Assembly: GCA_964035795.1 (NCBI GenBank)
Contig: OZ038321.1
Span: forward strand, 14,749,971-14,813,970
DNA: 64,000 bases
Direction: 5' to 3'
Source of the DNA: Pterobdella sp. o SKG-2022
Taxonomy: Eukaryota; Annelida; Clitellata; Hirudinida; Piscicolidae
The translations under genes were made by a program, and so were the position numbers. The number at the start of each line of letters is the position of its first letter. The first letter of the stretch is position 1. Under the pieces are notes generated by a model. That model made no database searches, was not told where the DNA came from, and saw only the letters and a list, made by a program, of their open reading frames with translations. Positions 1 through 14,000 of this stretch are shown piece after piece.

Positions 1-89
1 CTGCATTTCGGTCTGCGGAATCTTTACGGAGTTCGTTTAACGTTCGTTTTATAAAAATTCTCTCGAATTCGGGCAGCATTCAGACACAT
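1..89 (-). other. Open frame at the left edge, possible exon next to the IF gene
   Basis: Reading leftwards from an ATG at about 89, the minus strand is open to the window edge and encodes MLPEFERIFIKR then TLNELRKDSADRNA. The LRKD piece resembles the coil 1B segment LRKDLNNET of the adjacent IF gene, and a helix is likely. It could be part of a second, tandem IF gene, the start of the tail domain of the same gene, or chance. No good acceptor site precedes it. Confidence 0.25.
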
Positions 90-124
90 AAAAAACTATA
101 AATGAATCAATTATTAAAATTGAA

Positions 125-2832
125 CTAGAATAGACACATGTTGAATAACGTTAGAGTGATAAAATGAGATTTATATCGTATAATGTTCAAAAACGTTAGA
201 CACCAACCATTTGTGAAGTCAGTGGATGTGTCATTGATGATGGAGCGGTTAACTGAAAATACACTAGCGCTGTTAGAGGGGGAAGAAAAAGCATAAGAAC
301 TACCACGATTATCGGCAACACCTTCTCCTGGGTACATATCATTAAAACCGTCCACTATGTTCCTCAAGCTAGCTCTATCAAACAATTTCAAATATTTTAA
401 CTATTTTATGCAATAAAATAATGAAAAAACACAAAAAAGCATTTTGAAAATCATAGCATCCGTAGTACACGGTTCACAAGAATAATATCTGCAGCCTACC
501 TAGGTCTTGATTCCTCGCCTTCAAGTAGTTTCCTATAAGCAGCAATTTCCAATTCTAAGCCGAGTTTGGCATCAATAATGTTCTGCAGTTCAAACAACAT
601 GGCTTCAATCTCAGCTTTGAGTTTTGTCACCTCCATCTTTAGGTCTTCGTTCTCACGACTAAAAGCTTTGTCTCTCTCGGTATATTCATTCTTCAGCACT
701 TCGAAATCCCTTGCTAATTGGTTGTTCTATAATTTGATTTTTAGAGTTATCTTGAATATAACTCAACTCAAATTAATGAGCTTCAACTGAATGTTAGTAA
801 CACCTTAGCATCGCAATCATTGAAACGCTCCTTCAACTCATTGTACTGCAGCCTCAACCTCTTGCTCTCCTCCTTGCTGTTGCTTGCATCCACTGATTGT
901 TTCGAGGCTCCCATTGTTAGGTCTTGTAACTGTTCAATTTCATCATTACAATTTTCGTTATGAAAAAGGTGAAAACAAAAGAACGATATAATTTTTGTAA
1001 ATTACATAAACAAGCATCACCTTTCTACTGTAGAACATATCAATTTCTCCCTTCATTGTATCCAGTTTATCGTCGTATATCTTTTGAATGTCTCTCAAAG
1101 CAGTTCCCATTTCACTCTTCCAATACTCCCTGTTTTCCACCGTTGAATCCTTATAAGCAAGCACTTCCAGCTCTTTTTTTTCCTTATTTTACAAGCATAA
1201 CAAAGTCATCAATTCGAAATTGATTCAAACATTTAAAAATTGAAGTATATCCAACGAGCTGACCTTTATGTTAGCCCAAGAGGTTTTAGTTGCGAAAATG
1301 ATAATTTTCAAAAGACGCTACTCCATGTCAATTATTCACAAATTTTTTATTATTAGTTTTAAACGAAAATTTGAACAGATTTTAAATTTCAGTTTCATTC
1401 CCATGATGAATTAGCTTGAAAATACCTGTTCATGCACTTCCTTGATAAAAGCCAGTTCATCAGCCAGAGACTGCCTTCTGTTCTCTTCGTCAATCAATGC
1501 TAATGTCTCATTATTCAAGTCCTATTAACACAAGGTTGTAACTCATCATTGTACATCTATATCGTTTATGAAAATAAAACATTGAAAGATCCTTGTTTGT
1601 GTACCGTTGGATACACTCAAATCTTTCATCAAGTTCATCAATATACTTACTTTACGGAGAGTAGCCAAGCTGTTTTGCAACGATGATATATATTCTTCAT
1701 CCTTCTTTTTGTCAGACTCAAGCATTTCAATGCGCCTGCGTAGCATAGTAACTTCACTCTCCAAGTCATAAAGCTGCTGACTCTGCTTCTCAAAGTTCTC
1801 TCTGTATGTCATATTCTGTTTGTTTGATTCTACCAGTCTGTATCGTTGTATTTTAAATATTGTAATAATTACAATGTTTCATCTTGAGTTATTAGCAGCT
1901 CATTAAAGTATTCTCTATTCATGTATATCCTTTTTATGAGCTTACTTTTTTAGATTTTCTTTATTAGCTTGTTCCAAAGAAGCAATTTTTATTTCCAACT
2001 TAGACTTGTCCTTCAAGACCTCATCCAAATAAGACCTGACGTTGTCAAGCTCCGTTTGGTACATGGCTTTCACCTTTAAGACCAATTTTTGATGCGAATC
2101 TTATAGAAAAGCGAAAATTGAATATATGAGTTCGAAAAATTATTTTTGATAAAATTAAACACAATAGTTATTAACGCCAAAGTTTTTTTTTCTAAGAAAC
2201 TGTCGTTTAAGTTATTTTTATAATTCTTTAGGTTTCTAAAAATAGAGGAACTAAAACAAAAGCTAAATTTTTTAACTCAAACCATAAATTAAATGGCGAA
2301 AAATGCAACCCACACACCTGGTTGGTTTCTTTTCCCCATTTAGTTTTAAGCCTCTTTAACTCCTCAGATAATTTGCTGTTTTGAGCTTCCAAAAATCGAA
2401 CTTTCTCAATGTAACACGCTAATCTGAAAAAAACACGTTTTTATCTCCATTAACTGCTAGGATTGAAACATCCATAAAATTGCTTTTGGCTTTGATTTAC
2501 CTTTCATTAAGAACTTGCATATCTTTCTTTCCTTTATCGCTTGAATGTCTGACGGTATTCATGCCATTAGATGACAAGAGTGACAAAGAATTAATGGAAG
2601 GAATTCTCATTGATGCATTTTGAAGACCTGACATCAATCTAGCGCTTGAAACGTTTATAAATATAAAAATAAGTTTCATTTTTTCTCATGAAAGTTTTAC
2701 ATACCTTTGACGCTGAATAGTAGAGTTGGGATTTTCTCTGAATTTTGGTCTATAGTGCGCAAAGTCTGATCCTGACTCTTCTTCTTTTACATTTCGAATA
2801 TCACTTTCTTTAGTTATTTGATTTTCAGCCAT
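125..2832 (-). CDS. Cytoplasmic intermediate filament protein (protostome type), 3' end unresolved
   Basis: Structural coiled-coil protein that polymerises into cytoplasmic filaments. Exons in coding order: 2832-2705, 2644-2501, 2423-2318, 2073-1946, 1837-1651, 1521-1426, 1170-1021, 929-804, 726-500, 374-~200; all junction phases agree. The start ATG is at 2832, followed by a non-helical head of about 90 residues. Coil 1A shows LACYIEKVRFLEAQN. Coil 1B keeps the lamin-length spacing: about 140 residues from KAMYQTEL to HEQEL, the same as my count for lamin A, so the 42-residue stretch lost in vertebrate cytoplasmic IFs is present. Coil 2 ends with the signature LEIAAYRKLLEGEE. The tail begins RASLRNIVDGF and is Ser/Asn-rich, with no basic nuclear localisation signal, which argues against a nuclear lamin. 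A lamin-tail domain is not recognisable in the window. Family call is very secure; the last exon's end is not. Confidence 0.93.
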
Positions 2833-4046
2833 TGAGTAAAATTTTCAAGCAAGGACTCTAGTTTTTTTAAATTATATATTTGTTAATTAGTTCATACAAT
2901 ATTTGTTTACGATAAAATAATAACGTTAAGACTAAATTTCATCATAATTGATTGAATATTTTATTACTTAAAACAATTGAAAATATTTACCTCAAAAAAT
3001 ACGTCGAATAACAGAAAAAAATTAGCGCGATCGCCAGAAAGCGTGCTAAAAATTTTTATATCAAAGATAAAGAATACAAAGGTTTCTAATTTCCTTATAG
3101 AAATTTCAAAAAACGAAATATGAAAACACATTTTGTATAATTTGACTTTGAATAGAAAATTTTATTTTTCACCTAATTATTTCACCCATGATTTCATTTT
3201 TTTGATAGCTTTATCTATTAAAATTTATTTTATAGTATATTTTCAAATAATTTTAAGCGAATATATTGTAATTTCTACGCATTTTATTAAAGCCTTTTTT
3301 CCATTAATATATATAAGAAGACACCTACTACTTGGATTACTTTTATAAATGTCTTAGGAAATTTTCATAGCAAATTATAAACTTTCAATGTATATTTATT
3401 TGAAAAATTTTTTAATTCTATAAAAAATAAGCTAGTTTAGTGTATTTTAGCATATATAACGTTTATAAGGTTCTGAAGATTGGACGAAAAGAAGGCTGAG
3501 TAGTTTTATTCTTTTATTAAAAATTCGTCAGTAAAAAATCTAAGTTTTATTTATTAAGCAAAATTCATTCAAGGCCTTATTAATTAAGTTGAAACTTAGA
3601 CCCTTTTACCAATCATGATGTGGAAAACATGAGATTTATTCAATAAACTCACCATCTAAACAAATACGGAGCAATCAGAATATGTACTATTTATCTACAA
3701 ATACGTTACCAGATCACAGCTTTTATCATAAATTAACAAAAATAAACTGCTAATCATTTATATTCAAACCGGTTATAAAAAATTATTTTAATGTACAAAA
3801 CTAAAAAATATTTTTCAACAAAGTGTTATGTTTTATAATTAAAATAGACGCGTTGTAAAAACGCAAGTTTTATTCAAACTTTTGTACATAACAAAATGTG
3901 AGCAAAAAAATTTAGCAAGGCAAATATACAAAACACGAAAAACTTAATTAAATCAAACTAAATGAGATCCTCATTAGACCAAGTCATTAGAGACATCTTC
4001 AACCACCATTTCAGGGGCTTGAGGTAGATTTTTAACAACAGGAAAA
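2833..4046. other. Intergenic region between IF and IVNS1ABP-like genes
   Basis: AT-rich, with no coding exon seen. It should hold the IF gene's 5' UTR and promoter and the 3' UTR of the upstream Kelch gene. A second open frame continues past the Kelch stop on the minus strand to a TAA near 3979 (ending EMVVEDVSNDLV), so an alternative C-terminus is possible. Confidence 0.5.
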
Positions 4047-7000
4047 TTAGCAGAGTATTGGCGGTGAAGGTTGTTTAACATTTTCAAGAATCGTATCAAC
4101 GTTAACGTCAGCTTGAAGGAAAGAGGACCATTCCTCACAATAAACGTCCAAGTACTCCTGAGACCTCAAAAAAGATTTTCCACTGAAGCCCCCAATTAAA
4201 TAGAACGTCTTATCGACCACCAGAGCACCCATGTTAGCCCGAGGAACCACAAGATTCGATGCAAAGGTCCAATGTCCCGTTGTAAAATCAAAAATCTCCA
4301 CTGAGTTCAAAGTGATCTGACCATCACTTCCTCCTACCACATACAACATACCTGTCGTAATATAGGTATATTAGTTGACCGAAAGTCTTTTCCTAAAACT
4401 GATATTTAAAATATAAGATGAATGTGATTCATTTATGAGTTATAATAAAACTCAAAAAATATTTATACACTCAAAAACCTTTAAAGAAGGCAGCTCCGGC
4501 CCCTCTGCGAGCGACAGAGAGATGTGGCAGTGCATGCCAAGTGTCAGTGAAAGGATCGTATGAGTCACACAGATTCATGCAGTTCCAGGAGTTGCTGCCT
4601 CCAAGAACTGCTATGCACTTCTTGCTCGTCACATAATCAGTGTACACACACACTGCCGACTGAGATCTCCCTATATGTTATAACTGATATTGAAGTATAT
4701 ATTTTTAATGAATTATTTCATTTAAATTATTATGAATTATTATTATTTATTGAGTCTAAATTCTCTGCCTTATATTTTCTTCAAGACCAATAATTCATGT
4801 AAAATTCGTAAAAATCAATAGTTTTGCACTTGGAGAATACAAGTTAATAAGCAATCTCACCAGTTCTTAGTTCTGCTATAGGACTCCACTTATTGGTTTC
4901 AGAATCATAAACTTCACATTTTGATATGGTCTTCGAACCAGATAACCCACCAATTACATACAATTTACCATCACACACAGCCACTCCTGATACAAAACAT
5001 TAAAAATATTTTAAAAAATTTATAATATAATCAAATATTTGCTAATCAAAGACATTTACTATTTAAAAATTTATTTATTAGCTAAGCTCGTGTGTAATAA
5101 CCAGCATTGGATCTGGCACATAGCATGTCTGGAAGTTGGGTCCATTTGTTCTCCTTGGGATCAAATGATTCTACGGATATGAGCTCGTTAGCGCCATCAG
5201 AACCTCCACACACTATCAACTTATCGTCCAAAACACCGGCAGAAATCCTTCCTCTGACGGTATGCATAGACTTGCATTGAGACCACGCATTCTTGTGTAT
5301 GTTGTACCTTTCCACGCCATTAAGGCACTCGGTCCTGTTGTACCCACCTAACAAGATGTATCAAACATGTTGTATTTAATAAAATTTTATAATTAGTTAA
5401 ACTTGAAATAGTACCGAAATTCAATTAATTTTATACAAACCAGTAACATAGATGTAATCGCCAATGACACCAACACCGAAGCCACAACGAGCCATGGACA
5501 TGGTGGCGAGTTCACTCATGAGGCATTGAGATCTGCGCATTTCAGTGCCAAAATCCTCTGAAAGACCAGACTCCGACTGAGTCTTGGCACAGCTACCATT
5601 GTAACTTGAAGTGACGGAAACATTGGAAGAAGAAGAGATCCTGCGAGAGAGTGTGTGGTCAGGCTTGAACTTGATGGAAACACTAACAAGGGACTTGGTG
5701 AGATGCATGATACTCATGAAGGTGTTCTCTGTTGGTCATTTACTTTATGTCAGGTTTTGTTCATTTCATACGTGTTACAAATGGTCAGTGAAAGCTTTTT
5801 TGAGAGCATTTCCAAATAATGGTAAATGACACAAATTGACTCATAAAAAAAGAGAATAATGGAAGCATGTACCTCACCAGAAACAACGGCAGAAGCGATA
5901 AGACAAGAGGACGGATCGAACGGGGTTTTAAAGGACTTGTCGTCAATGAGGAAGGTGGATTTAGAATCATTATGTTTAATACTCGAATGGCTTTTATCCT
6001 TTTGCTCTTTTTCAAGAAAAGGCTGTCAATATAATGAAAAGGATAAGTATATTAATACATGATATCTCTGAAAAAGTATATTTTTGCATAAAAAATTACG
6101 CTAGCAAACATTTTTTTGTACATTTTATATATAATAGAATTTTTTTAGGTTTCTCATAGTTACAAATGTTATTTAGCATACTATTATTACCCTTTTCACT
6201 TTTACCTATTCATTTTATGTATATTATTCAATCGATTTATGCGGAAAACTGCAGAGTAATAAAGGTTTGGGTTGGTGTGAATGGAGTAAAAGCAATCATA
6301 AAACGTTTTATTACAAGAAAATATTTGCAAAAGCTCGAGCTAAAGGTTAAAAGATTAAGACTACTGGTAAAAAAGTTGGTTTTGCTGCATGATAATAAAG
6401 TGCACGCTAGTTGTAAGGTCCGTGTGTGAGTATAACAACCGAGCACCAAGACAACTCAAAATGATTTATTGCACAGAGTAAAAAACTTTTAAAAGAACGA
6501 TGAACTTTTCCGTAATATTTAACTGTTTCTTAATTGAGCACCTTTGCAACCTAGTTTTTGAACTACGTTATACAAAAACAGCAATATTATTATTTCGTGA
6601 ATAAATTTCAAGATCAAAAGTTGATAAAAAAACGTGGATTTTATTTATTATTTAATATTCAAATATGTATTAAACAAAAAGGTTTGATGAAATATATCCA
6701 TTACTCCGTTCAACTACCTTAATTGCCCAATAAAAAGACACCGATCAATAACTTAAACAGGATTATTCTCCATAAGTACTTTGCCATCTTACACCTGTCC
6801 CTTTTTTCTAATTAACTAATCTCTCTCAATAATTAATGCATATAATGAAATAACTGTTAAAGTCGATAATGAAAATAAAGGAGAGAACACATTTGAGCTC
6901 CTGAAACTACCCGCCATTAATAATTGACTTTGAGCTGCCACCTGTAGCCATATGAATCCAAAAAATCCTAAACATCTATACTTCCACTAGAATCATTGAT

Positions 7001-8010
7001 TTATTTTTTTCTAACGTCTTTTATTTGAGCCATTACTTATCTTGAATAAATTCTTAGGAAATCTTATTTGAGGATTTTTGAATAAAAAAACAGAAAATAA
7101 ACACGAAATTAATTTTTACAAAACTCTCCCCTAAACAGAACTAGGCTGGATGAAATACTAATGTTATCACTTCAACCACTTAAGCTAATGCATTGTGGAG
7201 CAGTTTTCTTCGGTCTGAAAATATATCTTTATAGCTTGTTTTTTTTATTCAGCAGCTCAAATTCCTTCAATACTTGACGCGTTATTATGTTTGAATAACT
7301 TTCCAATATAAAATGCAGCTTTATCTTAAACCAATAAACACGTGTGTGTGCCTGTGTGTTCATAATGAGATTAGGAACATAGCATTCATTTTATATGATA
7401 ACGTTCACTACCGAACAATTTTAGGCGTTATAAAAGCGTAAATAAGAACCTGTCTTTTAGCATTCAAAAGCTTTGGATCTTCACTAAACTCTGCTTCAGC
7501 ATTCAAGTAATCCACAAGCTTGTTCTCGTGGGTTAGCAACAACAAAAACTTCTGCAAATAATTCAGCATTCTATGGCGGTGCAATTGGATTATAGATAAT
7601 TTAATCACGTTATGGCGATACAAAACCGAATGATGTTTGAAAATTATATAAGTAATAAATCTATGTGAGTCAAAACAATAAAATGCTTAACATTTGACTG
7701 AAATTATTATGACAATGATTAATACTATAGGTATTTTTATCACTTTTGTATATTGAAAAAAGAAAAAACCAAAAAAACTGATTCAAATGAAGTTAAAATT
7801 GAACAAACCTATATATGCATGAAAACGATATTTAAAGATGATTCATAACTACACTTAATCAAGTTGAATACTAAATATGAACTTTGTCAATCAATGCATC
7901 TTCTGTCGATTCTAATGATTTGCTGTGAAGCCATTGAACTATCAGTTTGCACAAAGGCTGCTCAGAAAGATTGAAGTCAAGTGAACAAGTGCCTGTAATC
8001 ATATAAATAA

Positions 8011-8050
<40 letters not shown>

Positions 8051-11000
8051 ATAGATAGGTAGATAAATAGATAGGTAGGTAGATGGATAGATAGTTTGAT
8101 TAACATGAAGATAAGTATATACTTATGGAAAGATAGGCGAATGAAACGAGGGATGAACATATGAGACGGATAGATGAGGTTGGATTAAATAACTAATGAG
8201 TTAAAAAATATGATATAGAACCTACTGATATAATCACTCTCTGATATATATTTGTTAATTTATGTATTTTCTACCTAGAAATGTCAAACAACATGAGTTA
8301 TTTAGCTTTTTATGCTTTGAGTCTGAATGATTTGTAGACAGGGCAATTTTAAATCTTTTACTTATATTGAAGCTCGTTTATCAGGAGATTTCAATATTAC
8401 AGTGAACCTCGAAAAATAAAGTTACGTAGATGATTCATTCAGGCACCAAATAATTAGAAAGCATTGATTTTCAATAATGGAGACTGCATATCCTTTGTAT
8501 CACATCCGTGTCTAATCATTATCAACTCCTAATCTCTTATTAGATCACCGAAAAACTTGCAAATGAGAGTGAGACGAGAAACTATTTTGAAAATATTATT
8601 TTTGCGTAATAAAAATACTATTTGAATTTGACCGCAGTTTTGGCGCGAATATTTTTTGTTTTCTAATTAATATAAAACTATTATCTAAGAATAAAATTTA
8701 ACTTAAATTTAGAAAACTTAATGTGAGAGAATGTCGGGACAATCTTAAAGAACAACACCAAGAACTACAAAATTAACATGCTAATAATTAGCGGATACCA
8801 AAAAGCATGACGATGGTAGACCTCAGCAAGTACTATGGTACCAGCGAAAATTATTCACTAAGTAAACGTAGTTTTACTTTAAAATCGCTCAATTTCCATC
8901 TTGCTCATCTTCTACATAGCCTTATATTCATAAAATATAATAAACGAAATAATTTTCTCACCAAGCCCTTATATCTCACCAAAATGACTGAAGTCCTATC
9001 GAACATGAAAATGAACTTATCAGACTCGCTATATCTAACAAATGATATCTTCAATAAATAGAAGCCATCAGACAAATTTTCCGCCTACGTATGATTGAAT
9101 AATAATCTCTAAGGTTGATGACTTTGTTAGTTCCATGGACAAATTGTTTCTTTCGCTGATGAATACTCATGCTCCTTTACGCAGTCATACTTTTCGCCCC
9201 AGCTTGCATTCACACTTTCATCTGTCTGAAAATGCTCTCTCTGCCAAACGCCGAAGAAGGAAAATCGAGAGACAGATATCCAGTCTCCGAAAGCTTTGTG
9301 TGCAAGTCCCCGATGATCTTTTACAGGAATTCCGTATTTCACGTAAACTCGCCCGCGCCGCCATTAACAAGTCACGTGCTGATTATCTTAATCTATCGCT
9401 ATCTTCAGCGACACCTAACTCCAAAGCCTTTTGGAAAACGGCGAACTCCATACTTCACAGGTCTCCTCCACTTCCTCCACGGACTTCTGCGGAATATGAT
9501 CTTTTTGTTGAAAACTTTAGCGCTTTTTTCAAGACTAAGATTGAGTTGATTCATAGCTCGTTACCGATCACTAATCTTCCCTGTCAGCCCTCCTTAACTG
9601 ACAGTGATCAATCGAATCTCTCATTTTTCTCACCTCCTAGTGTTGACGAAATCATCAAATTGATCAATTCTCTCCCAAATAAATCCTCACCTTTAGATAT
9701 AATCCCTGTTTTCCTGCTGAAGCAGTTTTCCGGCATCTTCGCCTCCATTATATGCAAACTTTCGGCTCTTTCCTTTTCACAGGGTATTTTTCCAACTTCA
9801 TTCAAAACGGCGCAGATAACCCCTTTATTGAAAAAATATAATCTAGACCCCATGCAACCATCCAATTATCGTCCAATTTCAAACCTCAGCACCATCTCAA
9901 AGATCTTAGAAAGGGTTGTTCTCAAGAGATTATCCTCTCATGTTTCTGTACTGCGTAACTTCAACCTTTTCCAGTCGGCGTATCGCTCACATCACTCAAC
10001 GGAAACTGCGCTTTTGTACATCACTGACAGCCTCCGCAATATCTGTGCTACCGGGTCTGCGGCCGTCTTAGTGTCTTTAGATATTTCAGCAGCTTTTGAC
10101 ACCATTAATCATCCAAATATGCTGCATATCCTTGAAGTCTACTTTCACATTTCTGGCATTGCTTTATCCTGGTTTCAGTCCTATCTTTCTGAACGCAAGC
10201 AATTTGTTAAGATGAGCTGCTCTTCTTCTACCCCTGTCTCCCTTCGTTTTGGTGTTCCTCAAGGTTCTGTTCTTGGGCCCATACTCTTTTCTCTTTATAC
10301 TTCTCCTATTAGCGAGATCATACAGAAGCACGACGTTCTATATCATCAGTTTGCTGATGATATTACCCTCTTCACAGGCGCCTCCTACCTTGATCCTCAT
10401 CCCAGCCTCACTAAGATATCTGAATGCATCACTGAGCTCAATCTTTGGTTTTCTAACAATCACCTCATGTTGAATCCTAACAAAAGCGAAGTGATGTTTG
10501 TCGGCAGTCCCATACTCCTTTCCAAATCCAATCTTCCCACTGAAGTAATCTTTGACGGCACTACTCTTTCCGTAACGTCCAAACTGAAGATACTAGGTGT
10601 AACTCTTGATTCTAGACTCAACTTTACACACTTTGTCTCTCAGATCATACAATCATCCAACTTTCATCTCCATGCGATCAGACAGGCACGCAAGTTCCTA
10701 CCCTTTGACACTGCCGTTGCTCTGATCATCTCTTTAGTTCTTTCAAGGATTGATTACTGTAACTCTCTTCTTTGTCGACTCCCGAACTGTCTTATTTCTA
10801 AGTTGCAATCTCTCCAAAATCGCGCTGCTAAAACCGCTCTTCAAGCCGACTACTATTCTTCATCTCACACCTGTCTTGATCGCCTCCATTGGCTGCCGGT
10901 CGTACTAAGAGCCCAGTTCAAGTTGCTATGGCTCACGGCTAACATCTTATATTTTAATCAGCCGGCTTATTTATATGACCGTCTTTCCATTAGACAGACT

Positions 11001-14000
11001 CCTGAGTCTCTCAGGTCTTCCAACTCTGGTTTATGCCTACATCAGCCTGTCTCTTCTAAACCTTTCTTACATCGCTCCTTCTCGCATATTGCCCCTCACT
11101 TATGGAACTCTCTTCCACTTAATGTCCGTCTTTCACCTTCTCTTAAAATTTTTCGCAAGCGCTTAAAAACGCATCTTTATAGCCAAATTTCTTTCTCATA
11201 GCCCTTCTGATTAGAACAGCGCCTCTGCAGCAAACCTAGTTTGCAAACTGCGCGCCCTACAAATAAAATAATAATAATAATAATAATAAGTAGCTACATT
11301 ACCCCCTAGTGTCATGAAAATAAAAGATTGATAAAAAAATTATTTTTTTCAATAGAAAATATAAGCATAAAATACGAATCTTCTGAAAATATGCGTATAT
11401 TTATACAACAGAGATTTGGGGGTCGAGACAAAAACAGGAAGCCAAATAGATAAAACTCAAATTGCAACGATAAATATTAAACATATTCTAAACCAAACCA
11501 TCAAGATAGACAAGCTCTACAATATAGCCAATATGAACACATTGTGAACAAAGCAATCAAAACTAACTAAACAACTCAATGAGACTTCTGGAGGAAACGT
11601 TGAGGCTTTAGAAACATAACAAAGACCATGGATCACATAGGGCTATAATGATTTTTATCTAACAAGACTAATTGAAGCACTTCCCACAGAAAAACCGAGA
11701 ATCTCGTGAAACTTATGAAAATAGGATAACATGAAGAATGTAATAGAATATAACCAAACCAAATCAAATGCGACTATATAGTGGCATTAACTTCAGGAGT
11801 TTCTAGACCCCTGAGTATTATGACGAAAAATATATAGATAAAACTTTAAATATAAAAAAAATTTGAGCAATCAAATGTTAATTTAAAAAAAAATGTGAAC
11901 AATTTTATTCCCCTCATCTCCTTTTTCAATGCTACTTCCTATGCACCACAATCGAAAGCAAAAAATGCTTATCTTTTTCATTTTTTGTTACATTTTAATA
12001 TTATTTAAATGATGATAATCTTTTCATCTCTTATAGAATTTTCAACCAACTAATGTGAGCCTTTATTGCCCCCAAAAAACCCCTAAAGTATTTATTTTTG
12101 TTGTTGCATAGGATAAAACTGTTGATATTCACAATTCATCTTTTTTCAATGGAAAGCAAAAAACCAGACTTCATCTTTCATGTTATTGTACTTAGTTATT
12201 GGATTTAAAAATAAAATTTGCAAAATTATTTCAAATATTTTGACATTTTTAACTGAATTATCTAATTTTTAAGTATAAAAATCGACTATTCAAGCCGCTA
12301 TTATAACTTCTACAAGCCACCTTCAATTCGCGCCAAAAATACTATAATAAAAACGATTATAATATAGGATCAAACTCGAAATGAACATCCGTTGTTTAAA
12401 TAAAAATATTTCACTAGTCATTCGTTGATACAGAAACAAAATATATTATCAAATACAGAAGGTATAAAATAAATGGGTATTGATCAGTTTGCTATGAAAT
12501 ATATTAAACAGGTATATTGAAAAGTTTATTGAAAGTGTACAAAGCTTTGCGTAAAACAAACTTCTATTAACAGAAGATTGAACTATTTCAATAACTAAAT
12601 CTTGTAACAATGAGTAAAATATAAGCTTTAATGAAGTAGAAGTTATGAAAATTTAGCTTTAGTTTTTAATCTATCTACACTAAGCTATTAAGCAGAGCAT
12701 GCAAACATTGTACACGTTAATACTATGCTAAAGTTTAGACGTCTCAAACACCGGGCCAAAGTCATAGTGTTATGTAATTGAATTAAATTATAAAGTACAT
12801 ACAGTCGAGACAGCTATAAAAATGTAGTGAATGAAAATACTTTTTGCTCAGTCTGAGATGAAAGCATTTTAAGCCATACTATTATGAAATGATTGAAAAC
12901 TTATTGGGCTTAAATCATATTATTAAACTAGAATTATAAAATTCACACCACCCAGCTTTGTCACAACCATCCAGATTTAAAAAACAACGAAATTAAGTTG
13001 CCATTAGGAAAGAGATGATGATGGTGAGGGAATGTTTTTGGCTGAGAATCAAATGATTTGAAATTTTTAGTAGAAAAGAAAAACTCAAAACAGTATTATG
13101 GTAATTCAGATAAGTTTTTAATGCTTTTTGAGCATAAATTTAGTAAGAACCAATCAATTTTCTAAACATCAGCTAAGATGTTTAAGATATGGATTATTGG
13201 GTGTCTGAGTGTAGTAGTGTTAATAAAAAAAAGACTACAACGCTTCAATTCATTGACTACATACTAAACCTTGTGTTTAATGTTAGTATCAAAAACCCAC
13301 CGAAAACTTCGACGAAGATAGTGGATAGTTGAGAGAATTCAAGACTGCATTCAATAACAGAGTTCATGTTACATTGTATGAAGCTTTTCACCACCTCCAA
13401 ACGCTCCTTTGCCTCTATATCACTCATCACCGTGTATATCCCTGTTATGGCGAATTTTAACATTAATACAGAAATATTATATTAATATACATAGCTTGTT
13501 AAAACTAAAAAAAATTATTTTTGAAAATTAGTGCACTTTGTTTGATGAAAATTTGAACAAGGATATCTCAAACTCAGCACCATCAAAATCATTCAGAGTT
13601 TTATGCTGTAACAGTCTAATGTCACAAAAAGCCTCTAAAGGCATATGGATGCAGTTGCTCAAAACATAAGATTTGCGCTATTTAAAAATGAATAAAATGG
13701 TATTTTTAAAAAAAATCACTCAACGATGGAGAAGAATAATTTTTATAAATGGAATTTAATCATATACACACATATATTAGAAGAATTCTTTAAATTATAT
13801 ATATCTTTTAGTTTTATGTCTATCTTATAGGGATTTTCAATTAAATTAAATAGATACTGCAGTAAGCTAGTGTCATGGTTAAGGTAGAAGTAAATATTAA
13901 ATTTGAGGCTAAGATTTAAATAGTTTAACAACTATAGTTTATAACTTAAATAAAAGTTATTGAATAAAACTGGTTTAAAGAAGCAAAAGGAATTTTGTCC

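Noticed and set aside
5785..6015. Minus-strand 76-codon frame starting MKKSKRIKAIRVL
   Set aside because: Another frame of the same interval (5878-6022) has matching splice sites and continues the IVNS1ABP protein.
8006..8096. CRISPR-like or regulatory array
   Set aside because: It is a simple GATA tetranucleotide repeat without spacers in a eukaryotic intron.
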